A stretch of DNA of 64,000 nt from CADEED01 sp963842515 (GTDB lineage Bacteria; Pseudomonadota; Gammaproteobacteria; Steroidobacterales; Steroidobacteraceae). The notes below the pieces were generated by a model that was not told the origin of the DNA, made no database searches, and saw only the letters and a list, made by a program, of their open reading frames with translations. The stretch's first letter is position 1. Each line of letters opens with the position of its first letter. Positions 51,810 through 61,534 of the stretch are shown here, piece after piece. The DNA lies in assembly GCA_963842515.1 (NCBI GenBank), contig CAWJGO010000005.1, positions 669,218-733,217 on the forward strand. Reading direction: 5' to 3'. Position numbers and translations under genes: made by a program.

Positions 51810-52468
51810 TTCCTGGCGTAGTTGACCCGGCGGCCTTCGGGTGTGAGCGACTCGAGCGCCAGCCAGTCGCGCGCCGGCGTGTACCAGAGGTCGATCTGCA
51901 ACGGCGTGGCGCCTTTGCCGATGAGCCGGTAGCGGTCCGCTGGCTGGCCGCCGATGACCTCGCGGCCCATGAGCAACACCTTGACGTCCACGTACTCGCC
52001 GGTCTGCGGATTCAGCAGGCGACTTGCATCGAGGATGCTCGGGTTCCAGTAGGCGAAAGTTTGCACGCACTCATCCTGCAGTACGCCCGCGTTGCCGGTT
52101 CGGATGCGGAAGGCGCCATTTTCGCGCTCACCCTCGACCAGGAGTGGTTTGCCGTTGGTGTCGGTGCGCGCGGCCACGCTCTGCAGGCAGTCGCCTTGCC
52201 ACTGCTCGCGCGCGCTGTGTTCGTAGCGATACGCGTTGATGAACAGGAAGCGCACGTTGAAGAGCGCCTCGCTGCGCAGCTCGCGGATGTCGCCGCGGTC
52301 TTGCAGCGTGAAGCGGTGCTCGCCAATGGGCCGGCCGTCAAGCGACACGGCGAAGTTCCACTCGCGCGTGGAGATTTCCCGCCCTACCGAAGGAGTTGCC
52401 GTGAGCGTTGCGGCGCCCGACAGCGCCAGTGCCGCCCATGTTCGCAGCCGACCTGCTAGCGCGGTCAC
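51806..52468 (-). CDS. DUF6134 family protein
   Basis: 220 residues from the GTG at 52468 (GTGA overlap with DUF2878). The N-terminal hydrophobic stretch (about 8-25) looks like a signal peptide. The mature domain is beta-rich: NFAVSLDGRPIGEHRFTLQD, SEALFNVRFLFINAYRYEHS, AGVLQDECVQTFAYWNPSIL and RDWLALESLTPEGR, the pattern of DUF6134/DUF3108-like envelope proteins. Function is unknown; a role with the lipocalin and lipid enzymes is suggested only by position. Confidence 0.8.
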   Translation of the reverse strand: MTALAGRLRTWAALALSGAATLTATPSVGREISTREWNFAVSLDGRPIGEHRFTLQDRGDIRELRSEALFNVRFLFINAYRYEHSAREQWQGDCLQSVAARTDTNGKPLLVEGERENGAFRIRTGNAGVLQDECVQTFAYWNPSILDASRLLNPQTGEYVDVKVLLMGREVIGGQPADRYRLIGKGATPLQIDLWYTPARDWLALESLTPEGRRVNYARK

Positions 52469-52989
52469 GCTGGCAAACTCCGCGCCGCGCGCACGAGCGC
52501 CGGACGCATGATCAGCGAGAACACCCACATGGCGGCCATCCACGAGACTGCCAGCAGTGGCAGCGCGGTGGAGGGCGATGGCAGGGTCAGGGCGCCGAGT
52601 TTCGCCCCGGCGAGGTAGGCCAGTGGTCCGAACACTGCGCCTCCGAGCGCCGCGACCACGGGCCGCTGCATCAACCAGCGCAAGGAATGGTTTAGCGTGG
52701 TGGCGAAGGCGATCCACAGCGACAGCATCCAGAACGGCGCGATGAGCAGGTCGCCCGCCGATGCGAAGCGCACCTGCGTGGTGGCGGCCAGCGCGGAGTC
52801 GAGCACCAGGCCCATGACAGCCGCCACGCCGATCAACTTGAGATCGAGGGGGTCGCGCCGCATCCACAGGTGGGCGACCGTCACCAGCAGCGCCACCGCC
52901 GTTCCAGCCCAGGCATGGCCCTGCGCCGCGCCGAGAATCACGGCGAACCAGGCGAGTTGATAGGCGACGAAATTGTAGAGCTTGAACAT
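52465..52989 (-). CDS. DUF2878 domain membrane protein
   Basis: A 174-residue protein with about five hydrophobic helices (5-22, 27-43, 53-72, 80-102, 112-131, 140-165). Family motifs: NFVAYQLAWFAVILGAAQG at the start, LGLVLDSALAATTQVRF-like sequence around 60 and APFWMLSLWIAFATTLNHSL. Function is unknown. It is six bases after the methyltransferase and overlaps DUF6134. Confidence 0.87.
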   Translation of the reverse strand: MFKLYNFVAYQLAWFAVILGAAQGHAWAGTAVALLVTVAHLWMRRDPLDLKLIGVAAVMGLVLDSALAATTQVRFASAGDLLIAPFWMLSLWIAFATTLNHSLRWLMQRPVVAALGGAVFGPLAYLAGAKLGALTLPSPSTALPLLAVSWMAAMWVFSLIMRPALVRAARSLPA

Positions 52990-52995
52990 GTCGGC

Positions 52996-54081
52996 TCAGG
53001 CGTCGGCCTGGCGTTCGAAGAGGTAGTGGCTCACCAGCCACTCCTGCCCCTCGCGATGACCCCACAGTTCCGCGCACGCCATGAAGAACATGCGCCAGCG
53101 CTGCAGCCACACTGCTGCTGCCTGCGTGCCATACGCCTGGCGCAGGATGGGCAGCGCCTGCTCGCGATGGGCATCGAGGTTCGCGAGCCAGGCATTGGCG
53201 GTTTTCTCGTAGTGTTCACCGCTCCACGCCCACTGTCGCGCCAGGCGCAGATGCCGCTGGAACAGCAAGGGCAGCGAAGCACTGGGCATGATTCCGCCGG
53301 AGAAGAAGTGACGGCTCATCCAGTCGCCCGCGCCACGGTCCTCGAAGACATAGGGCACGGCGCGGTGCACGAAGATATGCATGAAGAATTTCCCGCCGGG
53401 CGCGAGCCACAGCGAGATCTCCTCGAACAGCACCGCGTAGTTGCGCATGTGCTCGAACATCTCGATCGAAACGACGCGATCGAAGCGCCGCGTCGTGGAA
53501 AAGTCGTTCATGTCGGCGGTAAGCACCTCGACATTTGCGAGCCCGCGGCGTTCGGCCTCGGCCAGGATGTACTCGCGTTGCGGCGCGGAGTTCGACACGG
53601 CGAGGATCGTGGCCTTCGGATAACGCGCAGCCATGAACAGGGTCAGCGATCCCCAACCGCACCCCAGCTCGAGGATTCGCTGTCCGTCGGCGAGCCCGGC
53701 GCGCTCGCAGGTCACGGTCAAGGCCTGCTCCTCGGCCTGCGGCAGGGTCTCGATACCCGGGCCCCAGTGACAGCAGCTGTACTTGCGATGCGGCCCCAGC
53801 GCGATCGCGAAGAACCCGGGCGGAAGCTCGTAGTGCTGTTCGTTGGCCTTTTCCGGCAGCAGCGCGATGGGTGAGGCGTTCATGTTGGCCGCGAAGCGGG
53901 CGGTCACGTCGGCCACGTGGGCGACGTCATCCGGGCGCAGCTCGGCCAGCCGTGACCGCAGCAGCCTGCGGATTCCGCCGCGGATGATGCTGTCAGGGAC
54001 CAGGCCCTGTTCCGTCCAACCGATCGCCTGCTGTTGCGCAAAACGCATGATCACTTCCCGGTCAACCTTGCTTGGGTTCAT
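52996..54081 (-). CDS. SAM-dependent methyltransferase, cyclopropane-synthase/coclaurine-N-methyltransferase-like
   Basis: 361 residues. The methyltransferase domain is at about 95-290: ILELGCGWGSLTLFMAARYP for SAM, VSIEMFEHMRNYAVLFEEIS with the acidic pair, and GGKFFMHIFVHRAVPYVF. The N-terminal helical domain is shorter than in Cfa and the C-terminal 90 residues are rich in aromatic residues (WAWSGEHYEKTANAW). The pattern is that of the second Cfa-like gene seen in such operons. It starts the lipid-modification operon, 69 bases downstream of the histidine kinase stop. Confidence 0.88.
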   Translation of the reverse strand: MNPSKVDREVIMRFAQQQAIGWTEQGLVPDSIIRGGIRRLLRSRLAELRPDDVAHVADVTARFAANMNASPIALLPEKANEQHYELPPGFFAIALGPHRKYSCCHWGPGIETLPQAEEQALTVTCERAGLADGQRILELGCGWGSLTLFMAARYPKATILAVSNSAPQREYILAEAERRGLANVEVLTADMNDFSTTRRFDRVVSIEMFEHMRNYAVLFEEISLWLAPGGKFFMHIFVHRAVPYVFEDRGAGDWMSRHFFSGGIMPSASLPLLFQRHLRLARQWAWSGEHYEKTANAWLANLDAHREQALPILRQAYGTQAAAVWLQRWRMFFMACAELWGHREGQEWLVSHYLFERQADA

Positions 54082-54150
54082 GGTCGGGCAGGCGACGTGA
54101 AAATCGCGTGAAGGAAATGTCGGCGGAGGGTGAAACCCGCGCTTTGGTGA

Positions 54151-55443
54151 TCAGCCAACTCGGGCGTTCGGAAAGTCGATCACGACTGTGGTGCCGACGC
54201 CCGGCGTGCTCTTGACGCTGATCGGCCAGCCGAAGCGGTCCGACAGGCGGCGGACGATAGTGAGCCCCACGCCATGGCCGCCCCGGTGCCGACCCTCGCC
54301 CCGCACGAACGGGCGGAACATCTCCTCGATCTTGGTCGCCGGAATGCCGACGCCGGTGTCACGAATGCGTACCTGCCGCTCGCCGATCTCCACGACCACT
54401 TGGCCCTGATCGGTGTACAGGAACGCATTCCGGAGCAGGTTTCCAATGAGAATGGACAGCACCTTTTCGGGTGCATCCAGGTACAGGCGATGGGCGCCCC
54501 GTACCTCGGCCGTGACCGGTTTGTCGCCCGCCAGCAGCCTGGCGCGCTCGACTTCATCGGCGATCAGATCGTTGAGGCAGACGGCCTCGACCGGCAAGCC
54601 GGTTTCGGTTTCGCGGGCCAGCAGCAGGAAGGCATTGGTGAGCTCCTCCATGTCGTGGCAGGCGCGCTGGATTCGTTGCGCCGTGCGTCGTCGTGCGTCG
54701 CTGGCGTCCGGATCTTCGAGCAGGAGGCTCGTGGCCATGCGGATCACGGTAAGCGGGCTGCGCAGCTCGTGGCTGGCGTCGCGTGTGAACTGCCGTTCGC
54801 GCTCGAGGAAGTGGGCGAGGCGTTGCGAGTATCGCAGCAGCGCATCGGTGAGCTCGCGCACTTCGTCGTCGGCGTCCGCGGGCACTTGCAGCGAATCCAG
54901 GCCAGCCAGGTTCGCGGGCCCATCCTCGAGTTCGCGCACCTTGCGCGCGAGCGTGATCATCGGCGACACCGCGCGCCGCAGACGCCGGAAACCCAGCCAC
55001 GTCGACACGTACAACACCAGCAGCACGGCGGCGAGCGGCACGAGGCCGTAGTACGACGCCAGGCGGCTCACGTTGGTCCGGTCGAAGACCAGGTACAGCT
55101 TCTGTCCGTTTCGCTCGGTGACGTTCACCATGTATTCGAGGCCAGCGCTGTCCCAGTCGTGGTAGCCCAACGGCATCGTGCGCAATTCGGCCGGCGCAGC
55201 ACCGTTCACGTAACCGCGCAGGTTGCGAGTGTTGGGCAGCTGGAACGAGGGATCCGCATCGCGCTGCTGCCAGAAGTGATTCACCTCGTCCTTGAGCGCG
55301 GCGCGGATCAACACCCCTTCGAGCAGAGCACTGGCGAGGAACACCCCGACGACAGCGGCAATGCTGATGAGCCCGACCTGCAGCAGGAAATGGCGGCCGA
55401 ACCACGCGCGTACGCGACTGTCACTGTCCGTGCGGTTCATCAT
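54151..55443 (-). CDS. Sensor histidine kinase
   Basis: 430 residues. Two membrane helices (about 20-40 and 137-157) flank a periplasmic sensor of about 95 residues. A HAMP-like region follows to about 225, then the HisKA phosphoacceptor in FTRDASHELRSPLTVIRMA. The ATPase domain has ILIGNLLRNAFLYTDQG (N box), RDTGVGIPA (G1), the F-box and GRHRGGHGVGLTIVRRL (G2). The first of two ATGs is used, overlapping the response-regulator stop by 23 bases. The partner is the response regulator just upstream. Confidence 0.93.
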   Translation of the reverse strand: MMNRTDSDSRVRAWFGRHFLLQVGLISIAAVVGVFLASALLEGVLIRAALKDEVNHFWQQRDADPSFQLPNTRNLRGYVNGAAPAELRTMPLGYHDWDSAGLEYMVNVTERNGQKLYLVFDRTNVSRLASYYGLVPLAAVLLVLYVSTWLGFRRLRRAVSPMITLARKVRELEDGPANLAGLDSLQVPADADDEVRELTDALLRYSQRLAHFLERERQFTRDASHELRSPLTVIRMATSLLLEDPDASDARRRTAQRIQRACHDMEELTNAFLLLARETETGLPVEAVCLNDLIADEVERARLLAGDKPVTAEVRGAHRLYLDAPEKVLSILIGNLLRNAFLYTDQGQVVVEIGERQVRIRDTGVGIPATKIEEMFRPFVRGEGRHRGGHGVGLTIVRRLSDRFGWPISVKSTPGVGTTVVIDFPNARVG

Positions 55444-56275
55444 CGACGAGCTTGTAGCCGAGACCGGGCAGGGTGTGCAGCAGCGATCGTCCGAAAGGCT
55501 TGTCGATGGCGCGGCGCAACGCGTACAAATGGCTGCGCAGCGTGTCCGAGTCGGGCAACAGGTCGCCCCACACTTCGTGTTCCAGCTGCTGGCGACTCAC
55601 CACACGCGGCGAGGCACGCATGAGGATGGTGAGCAGCTTGATGCCGATGGGCATGAGCTTGATGGGCGTACCGCCGCGCGTGATCGTCAGCGTCGAGGTG
55701 TCCAGCACCAGGTCGCCGACGCGCAGGGTGTCGCGGCCTTGCGCGCCGCGGTGCCGCCGCAGCAGCGTGCGAATGCGCGCGTCGAGCTCGCGGATCTCGA
55801 AAGGCTTCACCAGGTAGTCGTCCGCGCCCGCGTCCAGCCCCGCGAGCTTGTCGTCGATGGTGTCGCGCGCGGTGAGCATGAGCAGCGGAGTGTCGCGCCG
55901 CGCCTCTTCGCGCAACTTGCGGCACAGGGTGATGCCGTCCATGCCCGGCATCATCACGTCGGCGACGATCACGTCGTAGGGGTTCGAAACGGCCAGGTGC
56001 AGGCCCGTGACGCCGTCCCCCGCGTGATCGATGGCGTAGCCGCGCTGCTCGAAATACTCGGCGATCATCTCGGCGATGTCTTGATGATCTTCGATGAGCA
56101 GCAGGGAGGTGGTGTTGGCTTCGGATTTCAAGCGAGGGCGCGCGCGGCGGCGGGGATATCGACGATCGATCGACTCCGCCAGCTTGTGCGGATCGATCAG
56201 CTTGATCAAGTGGTATCCGCCAGCATCCAGCTGCGGCCAATTTCCGGAAAAACAATTCGCCGAAGTCGCGTGCAT
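55421..56275 (-). CDS. OmpR/PhoB-family response regulator
   Basis: 284 residues in the longest form. The receiver domain covers about 58-170 (LLLIEDHQDIAEMIAEYF, VIVADVMMPGMDGITLC with the phosphoacceptor Asp, LMLTARD and VKPFEIRELDARI). The winged-helix domain covers about 185-280 (LMPIGIKLLTILM, RSHLYALRRAIDKPF and LPGLGYKLV). The first 45 residues look foreign: GGYHLIKLIDPHKLAESI resembles the end of another receiver domain. The true start may be the TTG at 56131. It is transcribed with the histidine kinase. Confidence 0.88.
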   Translation of the reverse strand: MHATSANCFSGNWPQLDAGGYHLIKLIDPHKLAESIDRRYPRRRARPRLKSEANTTSLLLIEDHQDIAEMIAEYFEQRGYAIDHAGDGVTGLHLAVSNPYDVIVADVMMPGMDGITLCRKLREEARRDTPLLMLTARDTIDDKLAGLDAGADDYLVKPFEIRELDARIRTLLRRHRGAQGRDTLRVGDLVLDTSTLTITRGGTPIKLMPIGIKLLTILMRASPRVVSRQQLEHEVWGDLLPDSDTLRSHLYALRRAIDKPFGRSLLHTLPGLGYKLVDDEPHGQ

Positions 56276-56280
56276 GGCGC

Positions 56281-56457
56281 GCCAGGTTCTGGGACGAGTA
56301 CTACGTACCGCTCATCGGTCAGGCGCAAGTGGCCTGCATGGTGGCGAAGTTTCAGACCGCCGAAGCCATGCAATCGCAGATCGACTCAGGCTACGAGTAT
56401 TTTCAGATTCAGCAGGGCCAGAGCCTGGTTGTGCCAGATCGCCGAGGCTGCACCTAA
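56281..56457 (+). pseudogene. GNAT acetyltransferase fragment
   Basis: A 58-codon in-frame stretch on the plus strand: FWDEYYVPLIGQAQVACMVA, then KFQTAEAMQSQIDSGYEYF, followed by a short run and TAA. This matches the first half of a GNAT family (the YYxPLIGxxQVxYM ... FQS ... QIxxGYxYF pattern) but lacks the acetyl-CoA loop and everything after it. No start codon or ribosome site is convincing. It is antisense to the extended end of the response regulator and looks like a relic. Confidence 0.6.
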
Positions 56458-56508
56458 TAGATACTCAAGTGCGGGTGAACGTCGGCGCGAGTCTTGCACG
56501 CAGGTTTT

Positions 56509-58894
56509 TCACCAGGAGCGCTCGAATATCAGGCCGATGATGGGAAATGCTTCCCCTTCGTCTGCGACATTGACGCCCCGCCGCGGGTCGAATTCCTGCG
56601 AACCACCGCCTGGGCCGCCATAGACGTTGATCACGTCCAGGAAGGCGACAAGGTCCACCGGGCCGAGTGCACGCCGGTAGTCCATCCGGATATTGAGCGA
56701 GTGAGAGTCATCAAGCCGAAGCGCGTTCTGCTGCGTCAGTTCCTTCGAGTAGCGCAGCGGCTGTCCTGAGCCCAGCACGTCGTCATTGATGATGAAGGCG
56801 TCTGTGGGTCGCCCGGTCGCCCATTTCCAGCGCGCACCTAATTTCCAGCGTTCGACTGATCTCCCAGCTGCCGCCGATGGAGAAGAAGTGCTCGCGGTTG
56901 AAATCGGCGTCATAGTCCCCGAAGCCATCGTTATCATCGATGCGCGCATCGTTATAGGCGTAGACGACATTCCCGAACCAGCCATCCTCAAAGCGCCGTG
57001 ACAGAACGACGTCCAGGCCGAGATTCGTGCCTTCTCCGTCGTTGGTGACCCGGCCACTCGTGCGTTCCTGCTCGACGACGACATTGTCCAGCCACTGATA
57101 GTACGGCTCGACGAGCAGCGACCAGTCCGGGCCGAAGTACCGCTCGAAGCCGACACTCACGTGAGTGATTCGCTCGTTTTCGATAGCGAAGTTCCCTGGG
57201 CTGGCCGCGCGGACCAGAAAGCGCGGCGACTGATAGAACACGCCCGCGGTTGCCGACACTCGCATGCCCGGCTGTGGGCGCCAATTCGCCGCAAGCCGCG
57301 GGGAGACGAGCGATTCGTCCGCAAAGCCATCGCGATCGTAACGAAGCCCTGCTCTGAGATCCCAGTGAGCGAACTCGAACACCTGCTCGCCGTATGCGGC
57401 ATAGCTAGTCTCCTTCGCCTCATAAACCGAGTTGATGTCTATCCGGTGTCAACGTAATGTATTGCTGGCCGGGCGGACGCGGGTCAGTCGTGCGATAGAC
57501 GAATCGATCCCATTCCTCTCTGAGGAAAGTCGAATAATCAACGTCGGTCTGCCAGACGCGCAGCCCGGCCGATCCCTGGCCGAAGCGGTTGCGAGTCACA
57601 TAGTCGCTGTGCCAGCCGATCTCGGTTTCCTTCTCGGTGACGGTCATCAAGCGCTCGCGCACCGGGACGTCCGTGGCCGGAGTGCCCTCCGGCACGAGAT
57701 CCGGGTAAGCCTCACCCTCCGATGTGGTCTTGTCGTTCGCGCGGACGTAAATTCGATTCGTCCATTCACCGTTCTCTCCGACCAGGCGGCGCCAGGTCAG
57801 CCCCGCCAGGTACAGGTCCTGCTCGGTCTCGATCAGCGACACGTCCTCGAAGTTCGGGGACTCGAGGACGTTGTCGATGTCGCGCGTGTATTCCTCCGGC
57901 GCGTAAACACCGAGGAATTCGATCGTGTTGTCTGCATCGAGGGTAGTCACGGTCTTGAGGACGATATCGGTCAGTTCCGGCTGGCCAATGTCCAACTCCT
58001 CGATCATTTCGAAGACGCGGCCGAAATCGAATTGGCGCGCCGTGAGAAACACGGTCGTATCATCATGGATGCCGCTTGGCCCCTCGTAGCCGAGTTCGAG
58101 CCCTGCGATATCCACCCGCAGACTGGCGCTGGGCGTCGGGCTGCCGCCAGCGACGTCGAGCTTCAGCAGGGAGCCCGAGCGCCCTCCATACGCAGCGCTC
58201 CAGCCGCCGGGCGAGAATTCCGCACTCGCGATGGAATTCGGCGCGAAGATCGAGTAGCGACCACCGCCACCGATGTCCTCCTCCTCGCCGAGTGTCTGGT
58301 CGAAGTGAACCACACGGTCAAAGGGCAGATCGTCAATCAGAGATCAGGTTGTCTCGGGGTCCACGGCCACGCACGGAGAAGCTGGCGAATTCGCCGTCGG
58401 AAATCAGCCCCGGCAGGCCGTCAAGCGCTCGCAGGACGTCACTACCTGTGCCAGCGGCACTGCGCAGTTCCTCCCGGTTCAGCAAGGAGTTGCTCACCGC
58501 CCCATGCGGATCGGCAACTTGCGCGCGGGCTACAACCAGGACTTCCTCGAGCGCCTCCGTGCGGGCGAGCATCTCGAGGTTGAGCGGAGTCACCTTGCGG
58601 CCGACTACACGTACGCTGGGTTCCCTGGCTGCAACCAAGCCAGGGCCATCTGCCGTAACCGCATAGAGCCCCGTGTCAAGGTCACTCAATTCGACAGTTC
58701 CGTTGGCCTCCGTGCGACCGGTAATGACGTTACCGTCGCGGTCGGTCACGGTCACAGTCACGCCCTCGAGAGGTCGCTGTGTCTCCATACTGACTACTGC
58801 AATGCGCATCCCACCATCTGCGCTTTGCGCCATCGCAGCAGGATGATGCGCAGATGACCAGCGCCCCTGCGAAAAGCCGAATGATCCGTTTCAT
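56509..58894 (-). pseudogene. TonB-dependent receptor, multiply frameshifted
   Basis: From an ATG at 58894 (signal peptide MKRIIRLFAGALVICAS) the reading frame breaks at about 58835, 58340, 57440 and 56860. Pieced together, it holds an N-terminal carboxypeptidase-regulatory-like domain (VVSMETQRPLEGVTVTVTDR), a TonB plug (SFSVRGRGPRDNLI, then IAPNSIASAEFSPGGWSAAYG-like), and a long beta-barrel ending in the expected aromatic residue (LIFERSW). An intact version would import a glycan or other large ligand across the outer membrane. The four breaks make the gene non-functional unless the base calls are wrong. Confidence 0.85.
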
Positions 58895-59878
58895 GCCGAT
58901 CTGCTCCTTGTGCTGGGCGCGGTTGCCATGAAGGCTCAGCACGCATGAATTCTGCGCCCATCGAAGTGAAGGCCGCGTGAAGAGCGCGCGGCGGCCGCTC
59001 GAAGTCGGGGTACCTGCGCCAGCTGTTCGGTACCGCCCATCGGTTCAGCGTAAGAAAGAAGGCCCTGGCAGACGCGAGAGGCGCGAGCTTCGCTCCATGA
59101 TTTGTAAACCGGCGTCGTTTAGTCGCTGATTCGCCCCAATAGGGATGCTCAGGTCGGCCCTTGCCTACAGGCTGTTGTGAAGCGTGGTGCATCGTGCATA
59201 CCTCGTTGAACAAGGCTCACGAGGCTAGTTAGATGCGTGGGGACGACGTTCAGCAAGGCGGGATGTTGAGTTACAGATACACATATGGGAGCGGCAAGCG
59301 GCAAGAATCGGTTCAGCATGGCTGATTCCTCGAACGGTTGATCGTCATCGGAAGCCAAGCTAGCAATCGAGTCTGTCGCGAAACTTGCAGCGTATGCAGG
59401 AGTCGCGAGGAGCTATCGCGGAGTCAGACATTGCCGACACTAACGGGGCCGACTGCGAGAACTACAAGAAGGGCAAGCGGCGTAAAAGAGCGGCACGTGT
59501 CTTCCAGGCGGAACTCGTCGCGCTGGTGCCAGTCGGAAAGAACTCGTCAATCACTCGAATCAATGAAAAGCCAAAGGCATTCTGTGTGTGAAATGCCAAG
59601 TCGATAGATGAGCGACACGATCTGCTCATTGCTCTCGCCGAGAGACATTGGAACACTGCGCCGCTGCCTGATGCGCTGCGCCGCGAATGAATACCCCGAA
59701 GCCATTCGCCGCTCAGGAAATGAGGGTGACCCGAACCCTCTCGAGGGCAGAACGACGCCTGCCGCGTAATAGGGATTGAGAGCAGCTCGAGTAATCAAAG
59801 CAACTCAAACTGACACCGTAATTATACTGCGGGAAATTATTTGCCGACACCGCAGCGTGAACCTTGGTGCCGCCGCGC
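58895..59878. other. 984-base stretch without a recognisable gene
   Basis: Only short open frames on both strands; none has a ribosome site plus a familiar sequence. Slightly lower GC than the rest of the window. It lies between two pseudogenes and may be the remains of decayed genes. I see no tRNA, terminator or repeat in it. Confidence 0.5.
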
Positions 59879-61194
59879 CTAGTCCTCGAACACCGGCTGG
59901 AGCTGAACAGTGGCATCGGTCGTGCCGACTTCCGGGTGCCTCTGGAGCAGGTAAATGATCTCGGCGCCCGCCAGGAAGATTGGCCCGTAGCCATGCGCCG
60001 CGTTCACGTCCGTCGGGCGATTGAGATAGAACGTATCGTCCCAGCCGAGACCCGTGCCGATGCAGGTGCCCTCGACCTGGCCGATCGAATTCACTTTCGT
60101 CGTCAGGCCATTCCATCCGCGTAATACGATGGGAGCCCAGGTGTTGCGGCTCAGCCAGCCGTAATTGATGGCGCGCGTCATCGCGAATACGTACATCGCG
60201 CTCGACGACGTCTCCTCGTACGAATCCGGACGATCGAGCAACTGGTGCCAGAGCCCTGAAGGCGCCTGCACTCGCCGAAGCCCGGCGGCATGCGCCCTGA
60301 AGATGTTCAGCAACTGCGTTCTCTGGGGATGATCCTTCGGCAGCACCGTCAGCAACTCGGCTGTTGCCATGAGCGCCCATCCGTTGGCGCGCGCCCAGTG
60401 GAACGCCGGGTGCGGGCTCATCTCCTGGATCCAGCCGTGCATCCACAGGCCTTTTTCTGGCACGAACATCCTGGAATGGAACTGCACGATCTGCTTTGCG
60501 GCTTCGTCGAAATAGCGGCGGTCGCCCGTGAGCTGGCCCATCTGCGCGAGGCAGGGCACGCTCATGTAAAGGTCGTCGAGCCACACCGAGTTCGGCAGCG
60601 GCTGGTTGCGCGCGAACGTGCCGTCACTCAAGCGGTATTGCCGCGTCGACACCCAGTTCGCGTAGTTGTCGATCCACGGGCGCAGGTTGGTGCGATCCCC
60701 GCGCGATCCGCCTTGATCATCGCCGCGCACATCGAGCCGGAGTCGTCGAGGTTCTGCGGGAAGAGCACCCTGCGCAGCGAGAAAGTGCGGGACACGTTTG
60801 ACGGATACGTGTCAAAGGTCGCCGTCGGATAGTTGGCCCGCATGTGTGCCGCCATGCGCGCGAGCCCGGTGATGTTGGTGTTCACATAAGCGCGGTAACG
60901 CGGTCGCCCGTGACCTCCGTGGCGTGCAGCATGCCCGCATACGTGACGCCCCATTCGTAGCGTGTCGATGTGCATGATGGTATTCCCGAGCGCGACGTTC
61001 CTCGGCATGTTGTCGAGCGAGACCGCGGCGCCCGTGTCGCCGTTGACGGGCCGTAGCGGGGTCGCCGTGAGTAGATAGCCATGCACGCGGTTCATGACCT
61101 CGCGGATGGATGATTGGGTGGGGGGCGCGGTTTGCGCGAAGGCCGCGCTCGCACTCAGGAGCGAGACCATCAACAGGGTGGGTACACGAGCCAT
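59879..61194 (-). pseudogene. GH105/GH88-type unsaturated glycanyl hydrolase, frameshifted
   Basis: From the ATG at 61194 (signal peptide MARVPTLLMVSLLSASAAFA) the frame breaks near 60962, returns near 60893, and breaks again near 60717; the last 280 codons are open. Recognisable blocks are YEWGVTYAGMLHATEVTGD, the middle segment with VLFPQNLDDSGSMCAAMIKA, LYMSVPCLAQMGQLTGDRRY, HPAFHWARANGWALMAT and the C-terminal YEETSSSAMYVFAMTRAIN. This is the pattern of (alpha/alpha)6-barrel enzymes that release unsaturated sugars from pectin or similar lyase products. It is probably inactive as it stands. Confidence 0.82.
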
Positions 61195-61323
61195 GGGTAG
61201 ATTCCTCCGTGAACTTCCCGAATAGCATTTCGCCCCTGCCACGCGGATCGGAAAGCCGCTGGATGCGAGCGGCTGCCGTCCTACGGCAGAGCAGTGTTGT
61301 GAATTCAGCGAGTTAGGAACGGT

Positions 61324-61533
61324 GTGGTTCGACCTGGAACGGTGTGGGACCCGAGATTGTCGACGGTGTTCGTCAGTCAAAACGTCCGCGTCAAAGAGGT
61401 CGACGAAAAAGTCTGGCTGATCAGCATCGTATCTTACCGCGACCTTGGGTTCTTCGACCTCGAGAGCAACCGCTTCGAGTACGCCGAAAGCCCGTTCGCG
61501 GCCAAGGTGTTACCCACGTCATCGATTTTCTCG
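61324..61533 (+). mobile_element. Transposase C-terminal fragment
   Basis: The frame includes VRVKEVDEKVWLISIVSYRD, then LGFFDLESNRFEYAESPF and AAKVLP. That layout (VxxxxVxxxxWLVxFxxYDLGxxDxExxxLxxxxNPFxxxVLPM) is the usual tail of IS481/IS3-type integrases. The catalytic DDE part is missing, and no terminal inverted repeats are seen. It is a relic of an insertion sequence. The exact IS family is uncertain. Confidence 0.6.
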
Positions 61534-61534
61534 C

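Noticed and set aside
57432..58583. Plus-strand frame opposite the TonB receptor pseudogene
   Set aside because: Composition of an antisense shadow; the minus strand carries the recognisable receptor.
58895..59878. Small genes in the gap between the two pseudogenes
   Set aside because: All frames are short, lack ribosome sites, and match no family I know.
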